64,000 nt of DNA from Pisaster brevispinus. Taxonomy: Eukaryota; Echinodermata; Asteroidea; Forcipulatida; Asteriidae. Every line of letters starts with the position of its first letter. The stretch's first letter is position 1. This document shows positions 1 through 11,864 of the stretch, piece after piece. The notes below the pieces were generated by a model. That model worked only from the letters and a program-made list of their open reading frames with translations. It searched no databases and was not told the origin of the DNA. The DNA lies in NCBI GenBank assembly GCA_023634235.1, contig JAMKCF010000001.1:858001-922000 (forward strand), in the 5' to 3' direction. The position numbers were made by a program, and so were the translations under genes.

Positions 1-3000
1 AATTCTGGTAAAGATCCCACTGTCACCTGTTCTCCTGCTGAGGGAAACTTTCCTATAGGATCAACTGAAGTAACATGTACAGCGATGGATGGAGTCGAAC
101 CGCCAAATAATGCGTCAGACTGCACCTTTAATGTCACTGTTACTGATGTAACAGCACCAGAGTTTGATGATGAAGTATGCAGAAATGGCATTCAAGCTTA
201 TGCTGCAAACGATAGCCGTTTTGCTAATGTTACTTGGAGTATAACGGCAACCGACAATTCTGGTAAAGATCCCACTGTCACCTGTTCTCCTGCTGAGGGA
301 AACTTTCCTATAGGATCAACTGAAGTAACATGTACAGCGATGGATGGAGTCGAACCGCCAAATAATGCATCAGACTGCATCTTTAATGTCACTGTTACTG
401 ATGTCACAGCACCAGAATTTGCTGATGAAGTATGCATCAATGGCATTCAAGCTGATGCTGCAACTGATAGCCGTTTTGCTAATGTTACTTGGAATGTAAC
501 AGCAACAGACAATTCTGGTAAAGATCCGACTGTTACATGTTCCCCTGCTGAGGGAATCTTTCTGATTGGATCGACTGAAGTAACATGTACAGCAATGGAT
601 GGTGCTACACCGCCAAATACTGCATCAGACTGCACCTTTAATGTCACTGTTACTGATGTAACAGCACCAGAGTTTGCTGATGAAGTATGCATCAATGGCA
701 TTCAAGCTGATGCTGCAACTGATAGCCGTTTTGCTAATGTTACTTGGAGTATAACAGCAACCGACAATTCTGGTAAAGATCCCTCTGTCACCTGTTCTCC
801 TGCTGAGGGAAACTTTCCAATAGGATCAACTGAAGTAACATGTACAGCGATGGATGGTGCGATACCCCCAAATAATGCATCAGACTGCACCTTTAATGTC
901 ACTGTTACTGATGTCACAGCACCAGAGTTTGATGAAGAAGCCTGCTTAAATGTCATTTATGCTGATGCTACAACAGATAGCCGTTTTGCTAACGTTACTT
1001 TGAGTATAACGGCAACAGACAATTCTGGTAAAGATCCCACTGTCACCTGTTCTCCTGCAGAGGGAAACTTTCCTATAGGATCAACTGAAGTAACATGTAC
1101 AGCGATGGATGGTGCCGATCCGCCAAATAATGCATCAGACTGCATCTTTAATGTCACTGTTACTGATGTCACAGCACCAGAATTTGCTGATGAAGTATGC
1201 ATAAATAGCATTCAAGCTGATGCTGCAAACGATAGCCGTTTTGCTAATGTTACTTGGAATGTAACAGCAACAGACAATTCTGGTAAAGATCCGACTGTTA
1301 CATGTTCCCCTGGCGAGGGAAACTTTCTGATTGGATCAACTGAAGTAACATGTACAGCAATGGATGGTGCTACACCGCCAAATACTGCATCAGACTGCAC
1401 CTTCAATGTCACTGTTACTGATGTAACAGCACCAGAGTTTGCTGATGAAGTATGCAGAAATGGCATTCAAGCTGATGCTGCAACTGATAGCCGTTTTGCT
1501 AATGTTACTTTGAGAAATAGGGCAACAGACAATTCTGGTAAAGATCCCACTGTCACCTGTTCTCCTGCTGAGGGAAACTTTCCGATAGGATCAACTGAAG
1601 TAACATGTACAGCGATGGATGGTGCGGAACCCCCAAATAATGCATCAGACTGCATCTTTAATGTCACTGTTACTGATGTAACAGCACCAGAGTTTGCTGA
1701 TGAAGTATGCATAAATGGCATTCAAGCTTATGCTGCAAACGATAGCCGTTTTGCTAATGTTACTTGGAGTATAACGGCAATAGACAATTCTGGTAAAGAT
1801 CCCACTGTCACCTGTTCTCCTGCTGAAGGAAACTTTCCGATAGGATCAACTGAAGTAACATGTACAGCGATGGATGGTGCGGAACCGCCAAATTATGCAT
1901 CAGACTGCATCTTTAATGTCACTGTTACTGATGTAACAGCGCCAGAATTTGCTGATGAAGTATGCATAATTGGCATTCAAGCTGATGCTGCAAACGATAG
2001 CCGTTTTGCTAATGTTACTTGGAATGTAACAGCAACAGACAATTCTGGTAAAGATCCGACTGTTACATGTTCCCCTGGCGAGGGAAACTTTCCCATAGGA
2101 TCAACTGAAGTAACATGTACAGCGATGGATGGTGCTACACCGCCAAATACTGCATCAGGCTGCACCTTTTATGTCATTGTTGATGATGTAACAGCACCAG
2201 AGTTTGATGATGAAGTATGCATAAATGGCATTCAAGCTGATGCTGCAACAGATAGCCGTTTTACTAATGTTACTTGGAGTGTCACGGCAATAGACAATTC
2301 TGGTAAAGATCCGAATGTCACATGCTCTCCTAATAAAGGAAACTTTCCGATAGGATCAACTGAAGTAACATGTACAGCGATGGATGGTGCGGAACCCCCA
2401 AATAATGCATCAGACTGCATCTTTAATGTCACTGTTACTGATGGAACAGCACCAGAGTTTGCTGATGAAGTATGCATAAATGGCATTCAAGCTTATGCTG
2501 CAAACGATAGCCGTTTTGCTAATGTTACTTGGAGTATAACGGCAATAGACAATTCTGGTAAAGATCCCACTGTCACCTGTTCTCCTGCTGAAGGAAACTT
2601 TCCACTAGGATCAACTGAAGTAACATGTACAGCGATGGATGGTGCCGAACCGCCAAATTATGCATCAGACTGCATCTTTAACGTCACTGTTACTGATGTA
2701 ACAGCGCCAGAATTTGCTGATGAAGTATGCATAATTGGCATTCAAGCTGATGCTGCAAACGATAGCCGTTTTGCTAATGTTACTTGGAATGTAAAAGCAA
2801 CAGACAATTCTGGTAAAGATCTGACTGTTACATGTTCCCCTGCTGAGGGAAACTTTCTGATTGGATCAACTGAAGTAACATGTACAGCAATGGATGGTGC
2901 TACACCGCCAAATACTGCATCAGACTGCACCTTCAATGTCACTGTTACTGATGTAACAGCACCAGAGTTTGCTGATGAAGTATGCAGAAATGGCATTCAA

Positions 3001-4219
3001 GCTGATGCTGCAACTGATAGCCGTTTTGCTAACGTTACTTTGAGTAATAGGGCAACAGACAATTCTGGTAAAGATCCCACTGTCACCTGTTCTCCTGCTG
3101 AGGGAAACTTTCCGATAGGATCAACTGAAGTAACATGTACAGCGATGGATGGTGCGGAACCCCCAAATAATGCATCAGACTGCATCTTTAATGTCACTGT
3201 TACTGATGTCACAGCACCAGAGTTTGCTGATGAAGTATGCATAAATGGCATTCAAGCTTATGCTGCAAACGATAGCCGTTTTGCTAATGTTACTTGGAGT
3301 ATAACGGCAATAGACAATTCTGGTAAAGATCCCACTGTCACCTGTTCTCCTGCTGAAGGAAACTTTCCGATAGGATCAACTGAAGTAATATGTACAGCGA
3401 TGGATGGTGCCGAACCACCAAATAATGTATCAGAATGCATCTTTAATGTCACTGTTACTGATGTCACAGCACCAGAATTTGCTGATGAAATATGCAGAAA
3501 TGGCATTCAAGCTGATGCTGCAAACGATAGCCGTTTTGCTAACGTTACTTGGAATGTAATGGCAACAGACAATTCTGGTAAAGATCCGACTGTTACATGT
3601 TCCCCTGCTGAGGGAAACTTTCAGATTGGATCAACTGAAGTAACATGTACAGCGATGGATGGTGAGGGACCGCCAAATAATGCATCAGACTGCACCTTTA
3701 ATGTCACTGTTACTGATGTAACAGCACCAGAGTTTGATGATGAAGTTTGCATAAATGGTATTCAAGCTGATGCTGCAACCAATAGCCGTTTTGCTAACGT
3801 TACTTGGAGTGTCACGGCAATAGATAACTCGGGAGATCAACCCACCATCTTGTGTTCTCCTCTAGAAGGCAATTTTCCAATCGGAGAAACTGAAGTAACA
3901 TGTACAGCGTCAGATGGCGCTATACCACCTAATATTGCATCAGACTGCATCTTTAATGTCACTGTTACTGATGTTACAGCCCCAGAGTTCGATGATATCG
4001 TTTGTAGAAATGGCATTCAGGTTATAACAGACGGCAATCATGCTAACGTTACATGGAACATAACAGCAATAGATAATTCTGGTGAGGACCCCACTGTCAC
4101 ATGCTCTCCTGAAGAGGGAAACTTTCCGATAGGATCAACTGAAGTATCATGTACAGCGATGGATGGTGCCACACCACGAAATAATGCATCAGGCTGCATC
4201 TTTAATGTCACAGTATCAG
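1..4219 (+). CDS. Giant exon of tandem hyalin (HYR) repeats, 5' end outside window
   Basis: The frame is open from base 1 for about 1406 codons and holds roughly 16.5 HYR repeats of 85 residues (255 nt). Each has four cysteines (contexts EVC, VTC, VTCTAMDG, SDC) and a TAPEF boundary. HYR domains are Ig-fold-like extracellular adhesion modules, known from sea urchin hyalin. Most repeats carry two or three N-glycosylation sequons (ANVT, FNVT, often NAS), so the array should be heavily glycosylated. Full repeats start at 166 and every 255 nt after; the last (from 3991) is two residues shorter in its N-terminal part. The exon ends at a phase-1 donor at 4220 (ATCAG|GTAATA); reading on reaches a stop at 4258-4260. 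The following exons continue in phase 1, so this is the extracellular part of the transmembrane protein ending at 15613. The start codon lies upstream of the window. Confidence 0.93.
1186..3480 (+). repeat. Three-repeat (765-bp) higher-order units inside the HYR array
   Basis: The 255-bp repeats fall into three alternating types. One has TWNV with PPNTAS, one usually reads DAATDSRF with AEPPNNAS, and one reads AYAANDSRF with SITAIDNSG, usually with PPNYAS. The order recurs as three trimers at 1186-1950, 1951-2715 and 2716-3480. Trimer one and trimer three share rare variants, such as a TL..RATDNSG segment in their second repeat. The preceding trimer at 421-1185 is more diverged. This is what stepwise unequal crossing-over with a three-repeat unit would leave. 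Confidence 0.8.
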
Positions 4220-5194
4220 GTAATACTAATCATCTGATTTTTTTATTTGTTAACCTTTAGTACGGTTAGCATTGTTTTGTGTAGGTATTACTGAACTAAG
4301 ATACAATGAATAAAACCAGATATATCTCTGCATTTCTCACCATTTCTCTGATCTTTTTGAATCAAACTAAATTCATTTCAATTAAGCTTTTCTTCTCTGT
4401 TTAAAACGAATTGTAAAGAAACGCCTCAGCTACCAAAAGGTCATGTTCATTTGGGATTGTGATAAAAAATATTCTTCAAAACTTGATACAAACTGATAGA
4501 AATAACTACATTGTATAAACACTAACTTTCACATCAGTACTTAAGAACATAAAACTTAAACATGAGAGATCCATGCTTTGGAACATGCTTAATGACCTTG
4601 CTTTGTAAACTATTTCTTATAAAACCCCTTCTTGGAACCTTATTGTTGAGTGTTTTACAAAAGCACTTTCCGATGCAAATCACATACCCAACCTGACCGT
4701 ACCTTCAAATTGCCTTGAAGTCCTCTCTTTGAGTTCTTCGTATGTGTGTCTGCATTTTATATAAAACAATTGTTTTTCTTGTCCTTTGCAAACAAGTATT
4801 CAGACCTTTCTAGTAAATTGTGTTCATTTGTGACACAGTCATGGGCGTTCCTTCATGGTTCAAGTAAAGTTATTTTATCTCTGGCCTCAATTCGCTCTTT
4901 GCATCTTTTGATGTTTTCATTAGGTCCCTGAATCCAAATTTTCTTTAAAAATTCATGTGCATCTAAATAAGGGACTTGTATCTCCAAACATTACTGCTGT
5001 AACAAATCCCTCTGCAGAACAACAATTGTTTTGCATCCATTTCTTTAAATCTATTTTTGTCAAATTGTATTCTTGTATTTGATCTTCTGTGGCTGATTCT
5101 GCCTTTATTTTGCTACAGTGGTGGGATTTTTAACACAATTTAGCCATTGTTTTTTAACCTTTTTTTTCTTCTCTCGAACAATTTTATAATTCAG

Positions 5195-5449
5195 ATGTTA
5201 CTCCTCCTGCTATTGATGCCAACACCTGTCCAACTGGACTCAATGCAACTGCAGAGCCAGATAGCCGTTATGCTAATGTTACATGGTCTGTAACAGCAAC
5301 TGACAATTCTGGTGATAGTCCCATTATCACATGTTTACCGAGTCAAGGATACTTTCCAATAGGGGAAACAGAAGTAACATGCTCAGCAATGGATGGTGCA
5401 ACACCGCCAAACATAGGATCAGACTGCACCTTTAATGTCACTGTTACAG
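5195..5449 (+). CDS. HYR repeat exon (single repeat, 255 nt)
   Basis: Acceptor TTCAG at 5190-5194, donor GT at 5450. The exon is exactly 255 nt and phase 1 at both ends. Joined to the previous exon it reads DVTPPAIDANTC at the start and FNVTVT at the end, with the usual four cysteines. It is clearly more diverged from the giant-exon repeats than those are from each other. Confidence 0.9.
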
Positions 5450-5579
5450 GTACATGATTGTTAAATGTCCATTAAATACTTTACTTTGAGTGAAGCAAAT
5501 TTGTACTTAAAACTAACCAATTTCTGTTGAAACTAGTAACGGATTATTTAAATTTTGTGACTATTTACTTTGAACATAG

Positions 5580-5834
5580 ACATAACTGCTCCAGAGTTTG
5601 ATGCCTCTGTATGTACAATGGGATTTGCAGCAACAGCACATCCAGGTAGCCGTTATGCTAACCTCACTTGGGACACATTAGCAACAGACAATTCTGGTGA
5701 TGATCCAACCGTTGTTTGTTCACAAGAGGAGGGTAGTATTCCAATTGGGAAAACAATCGTAACATGTACAGCAATGGATGGTGCTGATCCACCCAACATT
5801 GCAGCGGACTGCACATTCAGTGTCACAGTTACAG
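5580..5834 (+). CDS. HYR repeat exon (single repeat, 255 nt)
   Basis: Acceptor ATAG at 5576-5579, donor GTAAAG at 5835. It is 255 nt, phase 1-1. It encodes DITAPEFDASVC through CTFSVTVT with four cysteines and fits between neighbouring HYR exons without changing the frame. Confidence 0.9.
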
Positions 5835-6811
5835 GTAAAGTAACCAGAGCCTACACTTTTTAACCCTTTTAGAAGAGCCAAGTGGCGCATGCCTAAGGAC
5901 AAGTTTCTTACTTTTGTTTTCGTAACTACTTCATCTGTGGGTCAATTCTGCTAATTTTTGTTTTTGAACTTCAATAACCCCCCCCCCCCCTCCTCCCTCT
6001 ATTTGAGATATAGTAGAGCCCGGGGTGAATTCACTTACAAACTCCAGGAGCCATTGGCAAATTGGGCTCAGCCCAACCCCATAGAAACCATACAAAAAAG
6101 CCAATTTTAACATGTAACTATTTTTTTGGCAAATCAGTGTTAGAAACCAATTTATATCTGTAAATTGACAAAATGCTTCAATCTTTGGGGTGGGTGTGCC
6201 CAGGAAACTTTTTTCCATCTGGTCAGACCACTAGAAAAAATAATTGTGTCCCCCAAACACAGTTAAGTATCCATAACTTAAAACGACTTCCGCTAACGCA
6301 CCGTCGAGCCCTGTCGTAAATTGTTTTACTTGCTGTCCCTAAGGGCTAAGTGGATTTAAACCTGTTTTAACATTATACTGTTATAATGTGTGTAAAATGA
6401 AATTAGTAAATCGGATAATTTGTATTGTCTGTTTTAGTGGGAATAAGAAAGTAGGTTCAATTTCTAATCGAATTTGTTGCCTTAATTTGTTAAGCGAAAA
6501 AATTATCAATTTGGTGTTCAAGTCGGGCTCATTTTGATTCAGACGTGATATTCGTCCTACTTTAGACTGATTTTGTTTTCAGGAAAAGTGTGATTAAACA
6601 GCCTTACAAGTATTAAAGCCCACGCAATACTTTTCGGTCAGCCCTTTAAATCGTAATTTTCATACTTTTTCACAATGATAAAAAATATCGCAACTGTTGA
6701 ATGCAGCTAGCTAATGAGCGATGTGGTTGGGGGGGGGGGCTCTGCAGTTGGTATTTACCATAATAAAAATAATACTTATAAAACTTGATCAACTTTTTTG
6801 TTTAAATGTAG

Positions 6812-7066
6812 ATGTTACTGCTCCAGTTTTTGATAAGAAAACGTGTCAAACTGGAATCACAGCAACAGCAGGATCGGAAAGCGGGAATGTTGACATTACA
6901 TGGAATATAACGGCAACCGACAATTCTGGTGAAGATCCCACTGTCACATGTTCTCCTGCTGAAGGAAACTTTCCGATAGGATCAACTGTAGTAACATGTA
7001 CAGCGATGGATGGTGCTGAACCGCCAAATAATGCATCAGACTGCACCTTTAATGTCACTGTTGCGG
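6812..7066 (+). CDS. HYR repeat exon (single repeat, 255 nt)
   Basis: Acceptor TGTAG ending at 6811, donor GTAATA at 7067. It is 255 nt, phase 1-1, encoding DVTAPVFDKKTC through CTFNVTVA. The second half (EDPTVTCSPAEGNFPIG and following) matches the giant-exon repeats much more closely than the first half does, which may reflect local gene conversion. Confidence 0.9.
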
Positions 7067-7389
7067 GTAATATGCAGCGTTTAATACACATATTAAAACA
7101 CAGTTATTGGTGACGGGCAAAACAAATTTACTTAATCAATGTTGCACATTGGATATTAGTCTCACGATAAATCATGCAGTTTCAATACATTAAAATTCAG
7201 TCAATTACATAGATAAACATGATTAAATTGATAACAACTCAGAAAAGAAAATATAGTATAGATGGGACAGTAAGTAACAAAATTACAAACATTTTGTAAT
7301 GAAAAAAAAAATAATTACAATTAATGTTGTGCAATAAATTCCTAATGTTGGCAGTTGTGTTTATTAATGTTTTGTGTCTTCTGGTGTAG

Positions 7390-7644
7390 ATGTTACTCCG
7401 CCAGTGTTTAATTCCTTGGTGTGCAGTTCAGTTATTGCTGCAACAGCAGAGCCAGAAAGCCGTTATGCTCTTGTTACTTGGGGTATAACGGCAGCGGATA
7501 ATTCTGGGGATGACCCGGTTGTTGTGTGTTCACCTGGACAGGGTAACTTTCCAATTGGAGAAACTGAGGTGACTTGCACTGCAATGGATGGTGCTACACC
7601 ACCAAATACTGCAGCAAACTGCTTCTTTAGTGTTAGTGTTACAG
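7390..7644 (+). CDS. HYR repeat exon (single repeat, 255 nt)
   Basis: Acceptor TGTAG ending at 7389, donor GTAATA at 7645. It is 255 nt, phase 1-1, encoding DVTPPVFNSLVC through CFFSVSVT with four cysteines. Confidence 0.9.
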
Positions 7645-8261
7645 GTAATATTCTTCATTTTATACACGTGTTAAAAAGTAACAAAGTAACTTAAAAGTTT
7701 TCGCCCTCCAATGTCAGCAATTATGAGTTATCCCAACAGCTGCATCTGTCTTGGAGTGTTCCTACAATCTATACTGTTTTTTCGCTCGGCCCCAGCGGCC
7801 TATCCAGGACCACTGGGATGGGCTAATCAGCTTGCACAGATTCTTGTTCAGGAAGTACGTCATGCGTGCAGTGCTTGCAGTGTGAGTGTGATGCATGATG
7901 GGACTGAGCATTAACCAATGAGCGTGCTTGATACGTTTGCCCATCCCAGCGCCTTTGGTTTTAAGGCAAGGCGCTGGAGACGAGCGAATACTGTTTTATA
8001 AGAAATATCAATTTTTACCTTCAGCTCCCCCGATTTATTTTCCTACATTCTATACTGCATTAAGAGGAATGGCAATTCATACTTTTAGCTCCCCTGAGTT
8101 ATTTTCATCTTAAAATGTTCATTATGCAGCACCTCGCCAAGATTTGTTTTTAGCCTTGTTCGGGAGGACATGAATTGGCAAAATAATTAAGTAAAGTAAA
8201 CAATTATAGTTGTTTAATTAATTTAATGAAATGTTGAATTAATTTATTGTTTTTATCTTAG

Positions 8262-8516
8262 ACATTACTCCTCCAGTGTTTCAGTCCACACTCTGCAATT
8301 CAGTCATCAATGCGGCTGCAGTCCCCAATAGCCGTTACGCCAACGTGACATGGAATGTAACAGCAACAGACAACTCGGGTGAAGATCCCACAGTCGTTTG
8401 TTCTCCTCGGGAGGGAATCTTCCAAATAGGAGAAACTACAGTAACATGTACAGCAGTGGATGGTGCAATACCCCCCAATAATGCATCCGATTGCTCTTTC
8501 ATCGTTACTGTTACAG
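8262..8516 (+). CDS. HYR repeat exon (single repeat, 255 nt)
   Basis: Acceptor TTAG ending at 8261, donor GTGAGT at 8517. It is 255 nt, phase 1-1, encoding DITPPVFQSTLC through CSFIVTVT. Confidence 0.9.
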
Positions 8517-8761
8517 GTGAGTCCGAGTCCAAATCCTAGTCATTTGGCTCAAGTTTGAGTGAGGGTCGTGTGAGTCACAAAGTCAAGTTGGATTTCCATC
8601 AAGAGTCACAACTGAAATTGACTTTAATTCTTATCCCACTATAAATTCATGGTTTCTTGATACTAGTCCAATGTTACTTTTATCTTCACTGAGAAGAAAT
8701 ATTCTGACCCACGAAGAAAGACACGTTACCGCATATATTTTATGTCATCTTTATTGGACAG

Positions 8762-9016
8762 GACCTGTATCCACTTCATTTAATTCTTGTCCAAGTGACA
8801 TCGTTGCATACACCTACAACCGACAACTAGGTATTCCAATAACTTGGGAGGTGCCAACGGCAGTTGTGGGTAGTTCAGGAAACCCTGCTACTGTTTCATG
8901 TTCTAGGCAGCCAGGTAATTTCTTTGTGGGACAGCAGACAGTCATCTGTACAGCCACAGATGGACTAAGTCTTACAAGTTCATCATCGGATTGCTCATTT
9001 GTTGTTTCTGTTGAAG
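8762..9016 (+). CDS. Most diverged HYR repeat exon (255 nt)
   Basis: Acceptor ACAG ending at 8761, donor GTAAGT at 9017. It is 255 nt and phase 1-1. It reads GPVSTSFNSC at the start and CSFVVSVEG at the end, and keeps cysteines in the HYR positions (VSCSRQPGNF, VICTATDG, SDCSF). The TDNSG core is replaced and the TAPEF signature is missing. It is the last HYR module before the SEA domain. Confidence 0.87.
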
Positions 9017-9261
9017 GTAAGTGATAATTGTGTTGAATACTGTTTCATAGTAGCATAATTTAGAAATTGGTAAAATCTGATAATAATCAATGAAACTCCA
9101 TCCTTCAACTTTAGCAGTGTCCAAGGGCGAGTATTTATACCCAATTTTCGGACTGAGTAATGGCATAATTGATGAAATCTGCCCTATTCCATAAGGCATT
9201 TGAATTGGTTGCATCACGCCACGTGACCTTCAAGAGGCCGTTTGCCTTCGATTGGGCGTTT

Positions 9262-9345
9262 GGGCTATAAAAGCGTTTGTTACGGAAGGTTATGGTTGAA
9301 AAGATGTTGTAAATGTAGAATATAATGACTCACACAAACATTCCT
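9262..9345 (+). repeat. Dispersed repeat with TATAAAA (copy 1)
   Basis: The stretch from TTTGGGCTATAAAA through GGTTGAAAAGATGTT to ACTCACACAAA matches the segment at 49857-49940 in order and spacing. It is an interspersed repeat of a type I cannot name; the TATAAA is probably chance or part of the repeat's own structure. Confidence 0.6.
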
Positions 9346-9908
9346 CGAAATTATGTGTTTTTCCTTTTGCTTTGTGAATTAATATGGTCCGCAATTTTGC
9401 ATGACCACATTTTGGACTCCACCCTAACCCTAACCTTGATGAGTTCAAGATAGACCGCTTTATTTGTGAATTCAACTTTTAACTCATTTATGATTTGCCC
9501 AAACAAACAATTTGGATTTTTAACTTTCTTATCATTGTTATGTGTCATTGTTGTTACTATCTCTAGATAGGGGGCTTGAGCGACTCGAACTCGTTAGTTG
9601 GTGGCGCTCAATTCCGATGCGATTGAGTCGAGGGTAGTCACAACGGGTCAATTAACGAGACCTTGGTGGCGTGACCCTCTCGAAACGAGGCAGAAATCCA
9701 AAATAGTCACGAGGTACGAAGTGTCTTGTTAGAAAGTATGAAGTGTCCAGTGTAAAGTCACTTTGTACCTTGCAAAAGATACGAAGTATGTCCAGGGTTC
9801 AAAGTGGTCAAGGTACGAAATGACCTGACACCAAAATGCAAAGTGTTCACTATGATAGTTGTTAATATAAAATGTGTGAAATAATTGCTGATAATTAATT
9901 TTCTGCAG

Positions 9909-10036
9909 TTGGGAAGTTAATAAGATTTACATTTGCTTTTACTGCGGATGGTGGAGAAGCATCAGTCTTCACATCAGCCTTGCTGAACTCACTATCCCCT
10001 GAGTTTATCCAGCTGCAAAACAGACTTCATACGGTG
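9909..10036 (+). CDS. SEA domain, N-terminal half
   Basis: Acceptor CTGCAG ending at 9908, donor GTAAGT at 10037; phase 1 in, phase 0 out. It encodes VGKLIRFTFAFTADGG, then SPEFIQLQNRLHTV. A hydrophobic strand followed by an (S/N)P-x-(S/F)-x-F helix is typical of SEA domains, which are extracellular modules placed close to the membrane in mucin-like proteins. The domain finishes in the exon at 11229. Confidence 0.8.
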
Positions 10037-10064
10037 GTAAGTGACGATTGTATTCTTAATACAT

Positions 10065-10210
10065 ACTTGTGGCGTGTCGTGGCCCAGCGATCTAGTTCAC
10101 TGAACCAAAGCTCTGGTGCTAATGTCAGCAGCACAGAGTGGGTTCGAATCCCTGCCGTGGCCGTGGCACTTGTGCCCATGAGCAATCCACTTAACCATAA
10201 TTACATCATA
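10065..10210 (+). mobile_element. tRNA-derived SINE, family A, copy 1
   Basis: A box-A-like TGGCCCAGCGATCTAG is followed by AAGCTCTGGTGCTAATGTCA and a box B, GGTTCGAATCC. Then comes the non-tRNA part CACTTGTGCCC..CCACTTAACCAT. The same order recurs at 60198-60490 and, inverted, at 40020-40165. The extra stem-like stretch between the boxes suggests a parent tRNA with a long variable arm (Ser or Leu type). It lies in the intron that splits the SEA domain. Confidence 0.75.
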
Positions 10211-10869
10211 AAAAGTTTGGAAGGTAGTGCATTCTGTTCTACTTGCCAGCTTCTATTGGATGATACCCATGCCTATACCTTTGCGGAGTGTTAAAGGGTA
10301 ACCCTGTTTCAGCCCCAGGAGTTGGTGGCAACGTGCCCGTGGTGACACTTTATTTGGGTTGACAGCCTAAAAGTTAAGTGTAGCCCTCACCTTTAAAAAC
10401 AAGTTAAAACATTGTTCTAAACCACGGGCCATTTTTCGGACAAATTGGCTGTTGGAGGAGCAACGGGCTGTCAGAACATTGATAGGATCCCATTTCCATC
10501 TACCGTGTTTTCATGTAAGATTGCAGTCCCTGATTTTGCCCCCTATATGTATTTGGTTCAACTGTTACATTATTGTCAAACTGTTGATTTAGCAAAGTTT
10601 CTTCTTTGTGCGTTTACTTTTTGTCTAATGATGTATTTCAAGGACAGAACAAAAACCAGTTATTTAATTAGTTTGATAAGTTTCTGGAAGTATTGTCATC
10701 TATAAGTCAAATATAAAGCTGATGATTGTTTACAACTTTGTTTAAGAGCAGCATTATTTTCTTGTATCTTGCCCTAATTCGAATATTAAGATTAAGTGAG
10801 TGAAACGAAACAATTTATTTTTCTTTTGTGTAAAAAACTTTCACTGATGTCCGATAAGCTCTGTACACT

Positions 10870-10960
10870 GGGTGCTTCACGAGCCCTGTGCAATAAACAC
10901 CAAATGCTGTACTAGAGTGGGATTCAAACCCAAGACCTCTGCTTTCTGCAGCAGCAGGCG
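10870..10960 (-). mobile_element. tRNA-like SINE fragment
   Basis: On the minus strand a box-B sequence (GGGTTTGAATCCC) follows GCAGAAAGCAGAGGTCTT, a tRNA-like T-arm context. No convincing 5' half is seen, so only a SINE fragment is called. Confidence 0.4.
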
Positions 10961-10961
10961 C

Positions 10962-11105
10962 TGATTTCACAAAGAGTTAAGATTAATCTTAAATGCGTAT
11001 CAATCTTAATTGCTAAGCAAAGTGTGACGTAACAATACAAATCACTGTGGTGATACTGACAACTCATCTTAAGATGAATCTTAGTGCTCTGTGAAATCGA
11101 GCCCA
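10962..11105. mobile_element. Small foldback element (MITE-like)
   Basis: The left end GATTTCACAAAGAGTTAAGA and the right end, read on the minus strand (GATTTCACAGAGCACTAAGA), are imperfect inverted repeats that continue into ATTAATCTTAA / TTCATCTTAAG. About 144 bp long with no coding capacity, it is MITE-like. Confidence 0.6.
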
Positions 11106-11228
11106 GGTATCTTAAACTGTGACAAGAGGCCAAATTGAAACACGTTTGATTAAAACAAAATATGACAGTTATTAAACTTGTTTCATATCTACTTTGATAA
11201 ATTTTGTGTTGTGTTTCCTTTCCAACAG

Positions 11229-11448
11229 CTCCAGTCTCTACTAGCAGTTATACCAGGTCTTGGATACGTGCACGTGGTCGATTTTTACTCCGGGAGTGTG
11301 GGTGTGAATGGCCTCAGTGGGTTCCCCTCTAACTCATCCACACAGGAAGCCGATGTTGAGAATGCTCTACGCCAGTCAATCACCTCAGATAACATGTTGG
11401 GGACCTCTGGATTAACTGTCTTTTCTTCAACAGTTGGTGCACAAGAAT
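11229..11448 (+). CDS. SEA domain, C-terminal half, with GSVGV motif
   Basis: Acceptor CCAACAG ending at 11228, donor GTAAGT at 11449; phase 0 in, phase 1 out. It encodes LQSLLAVIPGLGYVHVVDFY, then SGSVGVNGLSGF, then an acidic helix. Many SEA domains self-cleave between G and S of a GSVVV-like turn. The GSVGV at 11292-11306 sits in the same place, between two strands, so self-cleavage into a non-covalent heterodimer is possible but not shown. Confidence 0.8.
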
Positions 11449-11599
11449 GTAAGTCTTATAGGCATGTATTATAATGACTAGTAGTACGTATATAATCAAT
11501 TGGAGTTCATCATTATGGGTTGAACAAACCTAATCATAAGAAGTTAGTACATTTCTCCATAATGGGGTTGGGGTGGGACAGAATCTCTGGGGGACAGAA

Positions 11600-11670
11600 T
11601 CTTCTGCCACACCGGCACGCTAACTTGGGGGTCGTTGGTTCAAATGCCGCTCTAGTCATTTTTCTTTGCT
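11600..11670 (+). mobile_element. Remnant of tRNA-derived SINE, family B
   Basis: CCGGCACGCTAACTTGGGGG and GTCGTTGGTTCAAATGCC match the tRNA-like body found inverted at 32106-32180 (CCGGCACGTTAATCCGGAGG, GTCGTTGGTTCAAGTCC). It is degraded and has no D-arm. Confidence 0.55.
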
Positions 11671-11864
11671 CAACTCCAAGTTAACAGCGTTCCAGTCATG
11701 GCCAAAAAGATTGTCTTGCATGATAAAGCATTTTAAAAAGGTCAAACAACAAAGTTGTAGTTTACTGTTTAACTTTTTACCAAAATGCTGGAAATATTTT
11801 CATGCTAACTAAGCTATAGTTTAAAACTATCCCAGTGATTTATTTGTATATATATATTTGACAG

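Larger units (their letters stand above)
4220..9908 (+). other. Introns between HYR exons
   Basis: The gene-free parts (4220-5194, 5450-5579, 5835-6811, 7067-7389, 7645-8261, 8517-8761, 9017-9908) are AT-rich introns. They hold a C-run at about 5979, a G-run at about 6729, and a dispersed repeat at 9220-9345. At 9700-9830 short words such as TACGAAGTGTC and TATGAAGTGTCC recur. Nothing else was recognised. Confidence 0.6.

Noticed and set aside
198..3506. Series of minus-strand frames of 82-84 codons at 255-bp spacing
   Set aside because: They are antisense shadows of the HYR repeats: same period, and their breaks follow the plus-strand repeat boundaries. No minus-strand splice or start signals support them.
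1..4219. Regular 255-bp repeats as a CRISPR-like or satellite array
   Set aside because: The repeats are in frame, code for a known extracellular domain and have no spacers; the organism is eukaryotic.
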